A stretch of 24,169 bases of DNA. Origin: Thermomucor indicae-seudaticae. Lineage: Eukaryota > Mucoromycota > Mucoromycetes > Mucorales > Lichtheimiaceae. Made by a program: the position numbers and the translations under genes. Of this stretch, positions 9,883-22,310 are shown piece by piece; positions within the stretch are counted from its first letter, which is position 1, and every line of letters starts with the position of its first letter. The stretch is from assembly GCA_000787465.1 (NCBI GenBank), contig JSYX01000541.1, positions 1 through 24,169 on the forward strand, in the 5' to 3' direction. The notes under the pieces are model-generated. The model saw only the letters and a program-made list of their open reading frames with translations. It was not told where the DNA came from and searched no databases.

Positions 9883-10578
9883 ATGCCAACACCGGTGGAT
9901 GGAGTGACGAAGGACGCTCGCCGACCAGATCCGGAAACTGTAAATGATGCATGTATACTGCCATTTTGGAATCCAGACGTATTGCTCGATGTCAAACACG
10001 ACACGCACATCGTTTACAATGAGATCCTTGAGTGGCGTCATGTACGGAAAGGAAGTTGTAAATTGACCCACATACATTCTAACCGTCTATCGCAGGCCAT
10101 GGACGACGGCGATTTGTATTGTCCATCTGCAAAACCGAGCAGTCTGGATGAATTGATCATCCTCCATATTCTGACGAGCATGTAAGCAAGATATATAGCA
10201 TTCGATGACATCCTATTCATGAGGTTCTCCTCAAGGTACTTGAACTGTGAAGAGGCCAATTGTGCCATGATTAGAAGTCTGCAGTGAACCAAGAAGCAGA
10301 CGGAGATGGACTTCCTGGCAAAGCATGTGATGTTCATCAACGGTAAGACATTAGCTATCGTACTGTATATCAGATTAACGTTCTAAGTAACCTTTGAAGG
10401 TTTTGACGTCGAGCTCTCCGTCTTGACTTTTGTCGACGGCAAATATCAGTACTGTATTGTCCAAAAGTTCAAGTTACCCGCATCAAAGGACTTGTACGCT
10501 ACAATGGCCGTGGCCTTTGAGTACCTTACAGGATGGATGCAAACACTGAAATGCAGCCAAACACATTATTTTATTTGA
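9883..10578 (+). pseudogene. broken coding relic of an unrecognised protein
   Basis: One plus-strand frame stays largely open from ATG 9883 to 10342, interrupted only by TAA at 10183 and TGA at 10285. It continues after a consensus intron (GTAAGA at 10343, acceptor TTTGAAG ending 10399) to a stop at 10576-10578. The last part looks clearly protein-like (MDFLAKHVMFINGFDVELSV, then FVDGKYQYCIVQKFKLP, then ATMAVAFEYLTGWMQTL). The piece between the two stops also reads like protein (FDDILFMRFSSRYLNCEEA). I do not recognise the family. It may be a decayed gene or mobile-element protein, or a live gene whose exon borders I have misjudged. Confidence 0.4.
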
Positions 10579-11407
10579 CACGCGTATCCTAAGCATCAAT
10601 GATAGCTTCACTTGCACAACAAGCACAGGAGCATACGTATATCTTTCGGGATACGAGCATTTGCTCAAGCCTACCCTTTCCTTCTACAAATAAATTCAAG
10701 CAATATATCTTGGCATAACTTTCTGTTTCTTTCATGCAATAGTGGTCCTCCAAAACATGTCACCTACATTGCCTATCCACCATTCTTTGAGCAGCGCGCT
10801 CGTTGATCCCTATTCTCCTACCGGCCTCTGCTGCAGAGAGGTGCTTCAATCAACCATCTTCGCTGTTGGTTCGTCTGTATTGGTGCTACGTCCGCCTCTC
10901 TGTCCGCCCTGCTATTAAATACTATTTTCACTGTCATTGTTTTCTGGCGGGCTGACTGACACTTCCTTTGTTGCCGATGTTTCCTCTCACAAACCCACAG
11001 TGATCTCCTCTTCTGCTTCTGCATCTTCAGCCTTTAGCTCTAAGAATTCGCCAAGGGTTATCAGGGGGATAAGCTCGGTGTAATAGTATGCCCCATCGCA
11101 TCGTAGGGACCCGGGCCGAACCACTGGGTCACACTCACTATTGCCACTTACACTTCTATTGGCATTGGGCTATGACAGAAAATCTTGTTTAATAAAACTC
11201 TAATTGATTTTTGTGTTCCGTTTAGCATGTTACACACATAATTATTAGATCAAACTTCTCTCCTTCAAGTGTACGTACAACATGTTCGCACGTTGATCTT
11301 TTCTCCACTTTTTGTTTTTCCTTCCTTTCCTTCTATTTTCTGCTGAGGTTATATACATAAACCCTTTCCTTGATATTTGTTCCTGGTGAACGTATCCTGT
11401 ATCTCAG
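10579..11407. other. non-coding region and chitin synthase promoter
   Basis: A short piece at 10744-10806 (SGPPKHVTYIAYPPFFEQRA, then stop) may be a last fragment of the upstream relic. Otherwise I see no gene. From about 11295 to 11345 the plus strand is strongly pyrimidine-rich (CCTTCCTTTCCTTCTATTTT), and TATATACATAAA lies about 55 bp before the chitin synthase ATG; both are consistent with a fungal promoter and leader. Confidence 0.5.
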
Positions 11408-14293
11408 ATGTATCCACCTCACCAAACTCCTCCTCCACCGCCAGTTCACACGTTGGCATACGATCAGTATCCGATGCAAGAAACCCATTTCTCACCACGA
11501 AACAATCCGAGATCATCGCCTTTTGGTACTCCTGTTGCTGATCCAATGTATGACTCTCAACCGCTTCTTCATCATCAACAGCAACCATCACCTATTGTTC
11601 CTGGATCTCCTAATATGCATTATGGAGAAGCTCCACGAAGACAGCCACGTCGCTACAAGACAAGTAAAGATTAATTAACCTTATCACAGAAGGTGAGAGG
11701 ATCGGCTAATCCTATTATGTTAAGCTCGCAAGGTCAAGCTGACTCGAGGTAACCTGGTCCTGGACTGTCCTGTGCCCACACGATACCTTCAAGCGGTACC
11801 CATCAAAGAAGGCAAAGAGTTTACGCACATGCGGTACACGGCGGCTACCTGTGATCCCAAAGATTTCGCTTCACAGGGATACACGTTGCGTCAGCAGCTG
11901 TTAGAACGGCACACGGAGCTTTTTATTGTCCTGACCATGTACAATGTAACGTCATCACCCAAAGAGAAAGAGAAAAAATGTTGTAATTTGTTATATACAG
12001 GAAGACGAGGTGCTGTTTGCACGAACCATGCACGGCGTCATGAAGAATATCTCTCATTTGTGCAGCCGTGACCGATCCAGAACGTGGGGACCCGATGGAT
12101 GGAAAAAGGTGACGGTGTGTATTGTTTCGGACGGGCGTAAAAAAATCAATCCTCGCACCTTGTCTCTTCTTGCCACGCTGGGCGTGTATCAAGAAGGTGT
12201 TGCCAAGAACGTGGTGGGTGAAAAAGAAGTGACGGCCCATATCTATGAGGTGAGAAATTTCCACTTGTGTCAAGGAGGGTGATGCTTATGGATAATACGT
12301 AGTACACGACACAATTATCAGTGGATCCAGAAATGAAATTCAAAGGAGCGGACAAGGGCATGACGCCCTGCCAGATACTCTTTTGTCTAAAGGAAAAGAA
12401 TCAGAAAAAGATCAATTCGCATCGTTGGTTCTTTCAGGCCTTTGGACCCTTGATTCGACCCAACGTCTGCGTTTTGATCGATGTAGGAACGCGGCCTGGT
12501 AGCACCTCGATTTATCACCTCTGGAAGGTGTTTGATGTCAATTCCAATATTGCAGGTGCTTGTGGAGAAATCCGAGCCTTGACAGGTAATAAGTTAGATA
12601 TGTGCAGGGGGCGGGTATTTATTCGTGGTGAACTTATTGGTGCGGATAAAAGGCACGGCGGGTGTGGCACTCTTGAATCCTTTGGTCGCAGCCCAAAACT
12701 TTGAATACAAAATGTCCAATATTCTCGACAAACCGCTCGAATCCGTGTTTGGCTACATTTCTGTGCTACCGGGCGCCTTTTCAGCCTACCGATACTCGGC
12801 GCTACAGAACGACATCAACGGGCATGGTCCACTAGAGAAATACTTTTTGGGTGAAACCATGCATGGTGGCGACGCAGATATCTTTACGGCCAACATGTAC
12901 TTGGCAGAAGACCGTATTCTGTGCTATGAACTGGTGGCCAAGAAGGACGCGCACTATGTGCTGCATTATGTCAATAGCAGTTATGGTGAAACAGATGTGC
13001 CTGACAAGGTGCCTGAACTGATCTCCCAACGTCGTCGATGGCTAAATGGTATGTTGTTATTATGAAGGAAGAAAACGAGATGGACGGATCAACCTGCTTT
13101 ATATAGGATCCTTTTTTGCTAGTGCTTATGCACTTTGGCATTGGCGTAAAGTTTGGTCTTCGGATCACTCTTTCTTTCGGAAATTTGCGTTCATGGTAGA
13201 AGATTTGTACAACGCATATAACATGATTTTCTCCTGGTTTGCTCTCGTAAGTTCGTTCTCATTTGTCCTTTACAGTGAGTGCAGTGGCTAATGGAGAAAG
13301 GGAAATAGGGAAACTTTTACCTCACCTTTTTCATCCTGACCAGTGCCTTGGGATCCGAAGAACTGGACCCAAAACCCTTCTCGTCTTCGATCGCCAATAT
13401 CTTGCACACCGTATTGAATTATGTGTATGCCTTCCTAATGATTGTCCAGTTCATTATTGCGCTCGGCAATCGGCCCCAGGGTTCCAAGTTTCTTTATACG
13501 GGCAGCATGATCTTTTTTGCGCTCTTGATGGGCTACATGATGTTTGCGACCGTCTGGATCACGGTGGTCGGGGTCAGGGCTGCGGTCGAAGACTCGAATG
13601 GATCCATCACAGCCATGCTAGGTCAGGAAATGTTTCGGAATATTGTCGTTTCGGTCTGCGCTACCTATGTCATGTACTTTGTGGCCAGTTTTATGTTCTT
13701 GGACCCCTGGCACATGTTTACGAGGTATCCATACAAATGAATCGACGATCTTCTTCTTTTTCTAATGAACTCTTATACATAGCTTCGTTCAGTATATATT
13801 CCTATCCCCGAGTTACATCAACATCCTCAACGTTTACGCGTTCTGCAACATTCATGACGTTTCATGGGGTACCAAGGGCGATACAAAGGTATCCACCGAT
13901 CTCGGTGTCGTCAAATCCAAAAAGGACGAATCAGGCGAACACACCGCAGAAGTTGAACTGCCAACCGAACAAAAGGACATTAATGCGGCTTATGAAGAAG
14001 CCTGCATGGAGATTCAGAGGAAAGTCCCTGAACCAGAGCAACACAGAGACGCACAGACAAAGCAGGAAGACTATTATCGATCTTTCCGTACCAGACTCGT
14101 CTTGTTCTGGATTATTTCCAATCTCATTCTGGTCGTCATCATCACAAACGCTGCTACTTTAAAATGGTTCGGTGATTTTGAGACAAGAAGCACAATTTAT
14201 CTTGGCTTCATCCTCTGGTCCGTGGCTTTCCTGTCCGTGATACGCTTCTGCGGCGCAACCTTGTACCTCATCTTTAGAATATTCACTGGATAA
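11408..14293 (+). CDS. chitin synthase (class I-III type, GT2 family), 8 exons
   Basis: Plasma-membrane enzyme polymerising UDP-GlcNAc into chitin. Exons 11408-11663, 11725-11945, 12001-12249, 12303-12585, 12653-13048, 13107-13246, 13309-13724 and 13783-14293 total 2472 nt, or 823 aa, a usual length. The N-terminus is a Pro/Gln/His-rich tail ([15 protein letters not shown]). The glycosyltransferase core has [16 protein letters not shown] at about 157-172, [28 protein letters not shown] with Asp near 302, [29 protein letters not shown] and the diagnostic QRRRWLNG at 462-469. After this come the multi-pass membrane domain ([20 protein letters not shown] and later helices), a charged cytoplasmic stretch ([17 protein letters not shown]) and two further helices. 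There is no myosin motor or DEK domain, which separates it from classes V-VII. Confidence 0.96.
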
Positions 14294-14475
14294 TCTCTTT
14301 CCCTCCTACTCATTAGCTTTCCATACTGTCATGAATATTCTTATACAGTGATATAAGCATGTATATCTAAACATATGTGCATACAAGTTTCAGCAGTGTA
14401 AAGGAAATGCCCCAATATATTTGCTCTTTTGAACAAGAAAAGTCTGCGTATACGAATAGGTCATGTAGATCGCGC
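14294..14475. other. convergent 3' region of chitin synthase and NUFIP1-like genes
   Basis: The two stop codons face each other across 182 bp, so both 3' untranslated regions and polyadenylation sites must fit or overlap here. No gene is seen. Confidence 0.6.
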
Positions 14476-16003
14476 CTAGCGGTCATCGTCGAAAAAGTTG
14501 TGGCGGGAGATATAGTGGCAGCACTGGAGAATGATGCTTCGTTCCCGCTGTAGTTCCTTGTCAAAAAGCTGAAAACTGCCGTGTCAGTGCCTCATAATTA
14601 ATACACGAAATAACAAAAGTACCGCGTAAAGAAGATTCGGTCGCTTTTGGAAGGCCCTTGGGCTCCATCTGACTTGATTATCTGTACCCTGAAAGAAGAA
14701 AGAAAAAGAGCTTAGCCGGGACATTGTATTGCAGCACGAGCTTGGATCAATCGACCGTACACTAGGTACTTCATGCAGATATCGACAGGAGTCCCCACGT
14801 TTGCAGTATCCACGAGCAAAGAATACACACATAACGTCTTCTGGGCTATCCGTTAGTGGTAGTGGAATATAGTCATCCTTTGGCGTTGTGTCCCTTCGTG
14901 TAAACTCGGAAGATCGTCGGTGTGCCTGAACCTCATATGTGAGCCGCGAATTTTCATTCTTGTTTTCTTCCTCAACGCCATCGTCAACGTGTTCAGGCGG
15001 GGTAAAATATCCATCGTCCTCTTCATCATTTGTTTCTTGACTCACCGGGTCAACTGCCATCGGGGCGACTGACGTTCCTGACGGGCCAGATGGTGCACAG
15101 AATGTCCGTTCCCGTCTTTCGCCCCATGACGAGCCCACTTCCATACAGGCGGACGATGAGCCTTGGTCAACTCTCGGCTTTTTAGTATCATTATCTTTAG
15201 TTTCGTTTTCTTTTAACTTTCCGATATTTTCCTTGGTTTGGGCGCATTAATTAGCCTTTCGAGAACGTCCCGCCAAGTGATTGACAACAATCTCACCTCT
15301 GTTTCCAGCCTAGGGAATTTTCTCTTACGCTCAGCGATCCATTCCTCAGGATCAATATCCGCAATTTCACGCATAGTGGAAACGCGTTTCCTGTGTTGAC
15401 TATGTCAAAAGATTGGTGTTGCGCAGCGGGTGGAGGACAAAACAAAGTTACATACTTTGGTGCTGGGTCCTTCCAATCGCCCGAATGTTCCAAGACATAG
15501 TGTCTGCTCATGAGCGTGGGCAGACATTCATAACCGCATTTTTCGCATCTCATGTGGTTTAGTTGATGCTGACGAAGTGATTCTTCCTTCAAGTACGTGC
15601 GACAGCAACATTCGTAGGTTTGGCGCCTTTCATGCGCATCCTTGACACGGGGATCATAAAATCTTGGACGCCAGCTGACGCTGGAGCTGGTGGTACTGAT
15701 ACTGCTACTTCTTGAACTTGGCTGACTCGGCGACGGAGATCTGAAGCTGCTGGGGACACTGTAATTTCGTGACCCAGTAGCTTCCCTTTTCGATGATGGC
15801 CTGCTGCTGCCGAAGTACTTGGCCGGGTCTTCCACGGATTCTGTTTTTTGGCCAGTGGAAGATGACGACGCAACACTGGTGCTGATGACAGACGTGGCTT
15901 CTTTTATTGGCGTGTCCATATCAGCAGTAGCGACTTGCTTCAGAATATCGTAATAACCACCAGATTGTAACCTTGGATCACGGGTAGAACGTTGACTATC
16001 CAT
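14476..16003 (-). CDS. NUFIP1-like box C/D snoRNP assembly factor with C2H2 and CCCH zinc fingers
   Basis: Probable nuclear factor that bridges snoRNP proteins with the R2TP/Hsp90 machinery, as human NUFIP1 and yeast Rsa1 do. Exons 16003-15456, 15390-15297, 15231-14761, 14688-14623 and 14568-14476 give 423 aa. Order: a Ser-rich N-terminus; paired zinc fingers at 132-173 (C134-H146-H150, and C153-x2-C156-x11-H168-x4-H173); the short NUFIP1 core MREIADIDPEEWIAERKRKF at 189-208; an acidic, disordered stretch; a CCCH finger C349-x7-C357-x5-C363-x3-H367 (GYCKRGDSCRYLH); and a C-terminal helix (LQRERSIILQCCHYISRHNF). The acceptor of exon 2 could alternatively lie 9 nt upstream. Assignment rests on the short core plus finger arrangement, so other zinc-finger RNA factors are possible. 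Confidence 0.8.
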
Positions 16004-17709
16004 TCGTCAAAACGAAGGAACGGGGTGAATTTAAACAAACGAGCAGCAGAGAGAAAATTGGGGTTGCGTGGCCTGAAATGCCCAAGGTCATGCCCCTTGG
16101 TGCTGATTGGTTGGTGTTCCCAAAAAGGACATCTTGGCCCAACACGCATATGCAGTTAACAAGGATTCTACAGGCTTTTTACCGAAATTTTGCAGCAATA
16201 TACAGAGAGTTCCACACAAATACAGTGGAGTAACTTAGTCCAGAGACGAAGGCAATTTGTATAAATGCGAAAGTAATAATACAGCTAATCATTATCAGTT
16301 TGCTGCAAACAATCACCAAACGCTTAGGCCGTAAGCCTGCAGTCAGTGAAAGAAGCCCAATGTCGCCACCCATATACACCGCCACTCCTCAAAATGAAGA
16401 AAGCAGACTCATCATCATCATCATCATCATAAAATAGTAGAAGCTTGAAACACAAAGAACGTACTATCACATAACTCTGTACCTATAAACATCTATAGTC
16501 GCCTTGTTTCATCTATCTATAAACGCGATGATTTACAGCAAACGATGAGACGCGTATTTTTAAATTAAAGATCTGCGCTGGGCAAAACGGAAATGGCACT
16601 AACAGAAACTGTATGGATTCTCGCACTTGAATGCAAGAAATACATCAGATGGGAAAAGGAAAACCAGCTTTTCTGTGATCGCATTTGATGTTGCGTGTGG
16701 CCTCGTCATTGTGCACTAAAAGCCACCGAACGAATCAAGACACAACTTTAAGAATCATCTTGTTATCACTATAACAGATGAGAAAATATCACGCAACTCC
16801 TGAGGTGTCCCTTGGAGCAACAGAAGTCATCGAAAGCGGAGCGATTCTCGCGGAAAGCCTGCTAAGTCAACAAGGTTATATTGCGATGATCTTCAGAGCG
16901 AATCATGTCGTGATTTTTAGCTAACTTTTTAGACCGGCGTAGCGCATTTTATCCGTGTCCTATAACAAGCGACTTTTTTTTTTTTCGAAAGGGTTTCATT
17001 TCCGATAACATCATCGTGGTACAATAGGGCACGTCGTACAGACGCATCATTTATTGGATGATGATGTGTCTGTGTACGTGTACATATGTATGTCAAAGTT
17101 GCATCCTAATATCTGAGCATTTAGGTTGAAGCAAGTGCGTTATGCAATGGGAATACCAAAGATCGAAAGAAATCTGCTATACTAAATTGAATAAAGTTAT
17201 GAAAACAAAAAGACCTCTTCGTTCGGTTCAAGAGATGCTCATTAGGAAGATGATGACTCGAGATGAGCACTCTAGCAACACTGTAAGACATACACAATAA
17301 CAACCCCATTGTCCTTGGCCTAAAAACAGACACGTCCCCATCGTAAAAAAAGAATGTCCTGATGTAGATCATAATAGGGGACTGACTAACTGACGAATAG
17401 CGCTCCTAAATTGCGGATTCTGTTTGTGTGGGCAGTAATGCCCTCCCCTCCTTTTCCCCAAATGGCGGAGGAAGAGGGGCAGAACAAAAAAGTGCCTCTC
17501 TGAGACACTATTTTTCTTTCTTTCTTTCTTTCTCTCTCTCTCACTTACTCTGTGTACATATTCATCCAAGCTGGCTTGTTGATCCATGCAGCCTCCAGTA
17601 CAGTGAGGAAATCCATCAAGCTCTAGCTACCCATATATACATATATCATCATCATCCAACCACCTTTCTCTTTTCGTACATATACACCACATATACACAC
17701 ACAAACTTG
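16004..17709. other. 1.7-kb divergent intergenic region
   Basis: This interval separates the start codons of the NUFIP1-like and RasGEF genes. I see no convincing gene. It contains an (ATC)7 run at about 16410-16430, a run of about 12 T at 16975-16986, a TTTC/TC pyrimidine run at 17511-17542, and TATATACATATATCATCATC near 17634. The last two suggest the RasGEF promoter and leader. Minus-strand frames at 16179-16385 and 17121-17372 are hydrophobic but match nothing I know. An RNA gene cannot be excluded by eye. Confidence 0.55.
17511..17542 (+). repeat. polypyrimidine (TTTC)n(TC)n run
   Basis: Four to five TTTC units followed by about six TC units lie some 170-200 bp upstream of the RasGEF start codon. 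CT-rich blocks are common just upstream of transcription starts in fungi. The run is in an open frame extending the RasGEF upstream, but its composition argues for leader DNA rather than protein. Confidence 0.8.
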
Positions 17710-20700
17710 ATGACACTCTCTCAGGAACAACACACCAGCTTTCTTTCGCCGACCAGCCCAAAACCAACAGCAAAACCAGCCCCTTCGCCACCGTCATCCC
17801 TGCCAAGTTCGCCTCGTAACGTAATATCACAACCTCCTTCGACCTTAACCTCCCATTTCGTCCAGGCTCTCCACGACTATTTGCCAACCAATGCACCTGC
17901 CGATGATGCCGTTTCGTGTCTCTTTTTTAGAAAGGGTGACATCATTGAGGTCTTCAACAGAGACAGTTCCGGTTGGTGGGATGGTTCATCGGGAGGCGTG
18001 CGTGGATGGTTTCCTAGCAATTATGTCGGCAGGATCGGCGACGCGGTGCGCGATGGCGATTTCGAGGATCAAAAGGAGCTGGAAGTTTGGCAGCGGAAAA
18101 GACAGGCGAATAATGAAAATCTCAACAACAATAACACAACAGCAACGACCGAATCAACAACAACCGTGTCACGAACCAACGTGTCTGAGGTAATTGGTGG
18201 GGGTGTTCCCAAAATTGAATCCTTTCCTTATATGTCTTGCCATCATTTGCCCATATGCTATCCCCAGTAACTAGGCTGCTCATTTCTTCCCCATTTTCGA
18301 ATGTCTATATATATAGGTCACCACTACTACACCAGTGAATCGCGTAGAGCTTGCTCGCGCCCTGTTGAACGAGGACAGACGGAAAAGTAATCCTCGAGCT
18401 ACGAACGATGTATCACCATCCTATGTTCCTGTATGGGATAACCTTATGGAAGATGTCTCGCGCCGCATGTCGGAACTGGCTCATGCCTGTGCGTCATGCA
18501 GCAATCTGCAAATGCCAGTCTTTCATGTCGTCACGTCGATCCGTGCCGTCCTGACAGCCGCGAATATTGTCAGCAATGATTCGCCACTCCTCAAGACTTT
18601 TCCAGAATTAGCTCGGCAGAGAAAAATCATCCTTAGCACCTTAAGCAAGCTCGTCTTGAAAGGAAAAGAGATGCAAGGAGGAGAGGACAGCAGCGCAGAT
18701 GAAAACGATTACGTGAGAGGGCTGGTGAATAAGTTGCTAACGGACATGGAGGCCTTCGAAGATACGCTAAGCAGCACCATACCTGGCTTCCAGCGTCTCA
18801 AAGCGCCGCTGCTGCCCGATAAGGATCCAACAGCGACGGACATGCGATCCAGCAACAATCAGATATCGCCCAGATCATCTGTCGTCTCTCTTGAATCCTC
18901 CGCTTCTTCTTTTCTTCTCCGGCAGCAACTGGTCGAATCCCGTTTATCGAGCGCGTCATTGATTGCCAAAGCCGTTCCGCTTGCCGATGCACAAAACATA
19001 TTGCAGACGTTGCTAGAGCACCAAGCCACGATTGACGAGTTGATGGCCGGCCTTGTGTCCACCATTGAGCGGTTCTTGTCGTCCAATCGGCAGCGTGCAA
19101 CAGAAATGCTGGAAATGACGCGGCGTGGCGTGGAAGCGACACGCACGTTTCTTGCTGTAGTGGAGCATGTGTGTTCGAACGTCGGGGAGCTGGACTATAA
19201 GCATTGTTCGGTCATACCCGAAGATCCGCATCTGGTGGCTCTTGTGCTCGCCAAGGAGTCAGTCTACAGCGCGATCACCAATCTGGTAACGGCCATCCGC
19301 GCCCTGGCCGGACACCGGGACAGCGGCGACATGACGCATCTCAAAGAGAGCTGCGAGAACGTGGTGAAGACGACAAATGAATGTGCGACACGCGTCCGAA
19401 TTTGTTTGCAAGTGGATCAACAGCAATCACAGGCGGCAGAAGAAGACGTACAAGAAATGAGAGGCAGATTGGAGAATTCCATTGATACACGGCGTAACCA
19501 AACGCTCAGCATTTTGGGACGCAAGGCAACCAGCTTGAATGTATTGCAGCATCAATATGACAATGACGAGCAACAGCACACGGATAAAGAAAACTCCATC
19601 ATGGAGGAGGAGGAGAACACCAACAAAGAAGAAGAAGAAGAAGAGCGCGCAAGTGCAGCAAAGACGACGACGGCCCCTTTGCGCACCACCAGCAATTTGG
19701 CGCGTTCGGATAATGTGCGCAGACCTCGATTGTCCTCCTCCTCGACGACAAGCTCCTCGTTGCGCACAAGCAGTAGCAGCAGCACCACTTTGAAGCGATC
19801 CATTCGGTCGTCCGTGGAGTCTGTCTCCTCCTCCCACATGGCCTCGGCCGAGGCCATGAGCCCGATTTCGGAACTGCCAGCACAGGTAATAACAACGTTG
19901 CGTTTTTGGAAGTGATGGTTTATCTCACCGTATGATGACAGAGTTTGACAGCGGAATGTCCTCGACCGCCATTACCACCCAAATCAGTCAGCCAGCAGGA
20001 CCTCAAGCTACTTAGTTCAAAGTCTACACCTACCAATGACGCGTCTAAACGTGGCCGTCGGCCACGGGAGCTGAGCATGTCTGGATTCCGAATGTCGCTC
20101 AAGCATCGTAATAACAATGACGAAGGTTCCGAAGGGGCCTTGTCAAAAGTCCGGCGATCGCCTTCATGGCTGTCAGTAAGTGATACGGAACGACGAGAAG
20201 GCCCTCAAGTGTCAGCAGAGCTCAAGGTCAGTCAGTCAGCTGGGGAATTTGTGTAACCTTTGGACTTAAGACGACCTTTTGAATTAGAAGGAGAATGAAC
20301 CCTGGTTCTTGAAGCAGCGGACGTTCTCAGAGGATGAAGTGATGGTAAACAGCGACGGACAAGTCATGGGTGCTTCTGTTGAAGCACTTGTGGAGAATCT
20401 GACGCTTCATGAAAAGTCACCAGGTTGGATAACTGTGATAAATGTGCAAGTTTGACTTCGATTAACTCAAGTGATTATATAGACCTCATCTTTACCAGGG
20501 CATTCTTTTACAATTTCCGCCTGTTCACGACGCCAACTGTCTTTGTCGAACTCTTAGTCAAACGCTTCAGCCTTCAACCGCCCCCAGAGTTGAACGAAGA
20601 AGAACTGGCTCTGTGGACCGAAAAAGTCCTGGTGCCGGTCCGTTTGAGAGTGTACAATGTCACAAAGACTTGGTTAGAAAGTTACTTTTGCTATGAGCAA

Positions 20701-21950
20701 GATGCCTCAACCGAAAAGCAACTGATTGACTTTGCGACTGGACCCATGGCCCAAGCCATGCCTGCACCCGCGAAGCGATTGACAGAGCTCATACGCAAAC
20801 GGGTGAGCATCTTATTATCTACAATTCAAGTCTCTTCTCTTGTTAACAACAGCATGATGCATAGTTCACTTCAAAGGGACTAAAAACAACAGGGCGAAAG
20901 ATGTCTTTTACCAACGATGTCAAGGGCAGCACCAAGCAGCCATCCAGCGGCTCTCACATTTCTTTGACGTCTGGATCTTCCTTGTTATCGAGCTTGGCCA
21001 TCTTTGAAGACCATTCAGAGAACACGGTTTCCGCAGCACCAGCGCCCAACGTGGCACGCTCACTGCGTAGCAATCTACGGAAAGCAATGAGCCAAGGAGC
21101 GCTCACGTCGATCCCTATCAGCGAATTCGATCCCCAGGAGCTTGCTCGGCAACTGACACTGATGGAAAGCTCACTGTTCTGTCAGATCCAGCCCAGCGAG
21201 ATGATTGGCCAAGAGTTCAAAAAGAAGGTGGGCTCTAGCCGGGCAGTGCACGTCAAGGCCATGATCCAGCGAAGTACGCAGATCACCAGCCTGGTCTCGG
21301 ATACGATATTGCGAGAGTCGGATATCAAGAAACGAGCACAAATGATCAAATTCTGGATCAAGATCGGCGATGTAAGTTTTTGAGAGAGGACAAGAAAGAA
21401 ATTGTCGTTGACAGGAAAAAAACCCTCCGCATAGCATTGTCTACAACTTAGCAACTACAACACGTTGATGGCCATCCGATCTGCTCTGGATTCTACAAGT
21501 ATCGCACGGTTAAAGAGGACATGGGAATACGTGTCACCCAAGTACAAGGCCATGTATGACCCGATCTACAAGGCTACGGATTCCCAACGCAACTTTGCAG
21601 AGTACCGACGACGACTCAAGAATGCAGTCGCACCCTGTTTACCGTTCCTTGGCGTCTACTTGACCGACATGACATTTATCGATGATGGCAACTCCAATTA
21701 TCGGACGTCGCCAAATGGTTGTCAGCTCATCAACTTTGACAAGTACATCAAAACCACACGCATTCTGAACGAGATTGATCAGTTTCAGATCCCTTACAAG
21801 TTGACAGAAGTGGAAGAAATTCAACGTTACCTCCTGCAATGTCTCGAGTCAGTTGAAAAGGACGATCAGGTCTTTTATACCCGCAGTCTTAAGCTTGAAC
21901 CAAGGCAAGAAGAGTTTGATATCGGAAGCTTCATGTCCAACCTTGCTTAA
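17710..21950 (+). CDS. SH3-domain Ras guanine-nucleotide exchange factor (Cdc25 type), 7 exons
   Basis: Activates Ras by GDP release, probably upstream of cAMP-PKA signalling as Cdc25 does in yeast. Exons 17710-18189, 18317-19885, 19942-20226, 20288-20423, 20483-20802, 20877-21371 and 21435-21950 give 1266 aa. Domains: Pro/Ser-rich tail; SH3 at about 51-107 (ALHDY, then FRKGDIIEVF, GWWDG, GWFPSNYV); a long helical middle region (about 165-560); a Glu-rich then Ser-rich disordered stretch; RasGEF N-domain from about 824 (RAFFYNFRLFTTPTVFVELL); and catalytic CDC25 domain from about 1010 to the end (FDPQELARQLTLMESSLFCQ, NYNTLMAIRSAL, FLGVYLTDMTFIDDGN, INFDKY). An ATG at 17428 is in frame, but the extra 94 codons are CT- and CA-repeat-like, so I start at 17710. 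The signal ATTAAA lies about 30 nt after the stop. Confidence 0.93.
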
Positions 21951-22310
21951 GTCTTGTAATAACCTACTTTTTTTGTACATTAAATCCTTGTCTCAAAAAA
22001 GTTTCTTCATCGAAACTGTTATCATGCTAAAACTGTAGCGTGCCCTAGTGTTCTGCGGTGGTATGAGCATGCATGCAAGTAGGCAAACCGGACAATAAGA
22101 TGCAATCGAAAAGGGAAATAAGGGTTCAGGGTGAGAGAAAAGGGTCCTTGCAGCCAATTCCCAACTTTAACCTTCTTTCTGCCTGGTCATTTCGTTTCAG
22201 CGCGGCCCTAACAAATCACATTTCGCTTTTTTCTCCGGAGCGCGCCCGCGCGTTTTACGAACCAGAAAAAGAAATTCCTTTCGTTTCTCAACACATTAGC
22301 TTTGCCTGGC

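Noticed and set aside
9605..9964. 119-codon minus-strand open frame
   Set aside because: No recognisable motif, overlaps plus-strand coding-like pieces, and its residues look like a shadow reading rich in Arg, Cys and His.
11075..11145. tRNA-like boxes (AAGCTCGGTG resembling an A box, GGGCCGAACCAC resembling a B box)
   Set aside because: The D arm and acceptor stem do not pair and the B box has mismatches at key positions; neither strand folds into a cloverleaf by eye.
16179..16385. Hydrophobic 68-codon minus-strand frame resembling membrane segments
   Set aside because: No homology I recognise, no supporting splice sites, and AT-rich DNA readily gives hydrophobic frames.
17428..17709. Upstream in-frame ATG that would lengthen the RasGEF by 94 residues
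   Set aside because: The extra codons are CT-, TA- and CA-repeat DNA with a composition typical of promoter and leader, and the SH3 protein starts sensibly at 17710.
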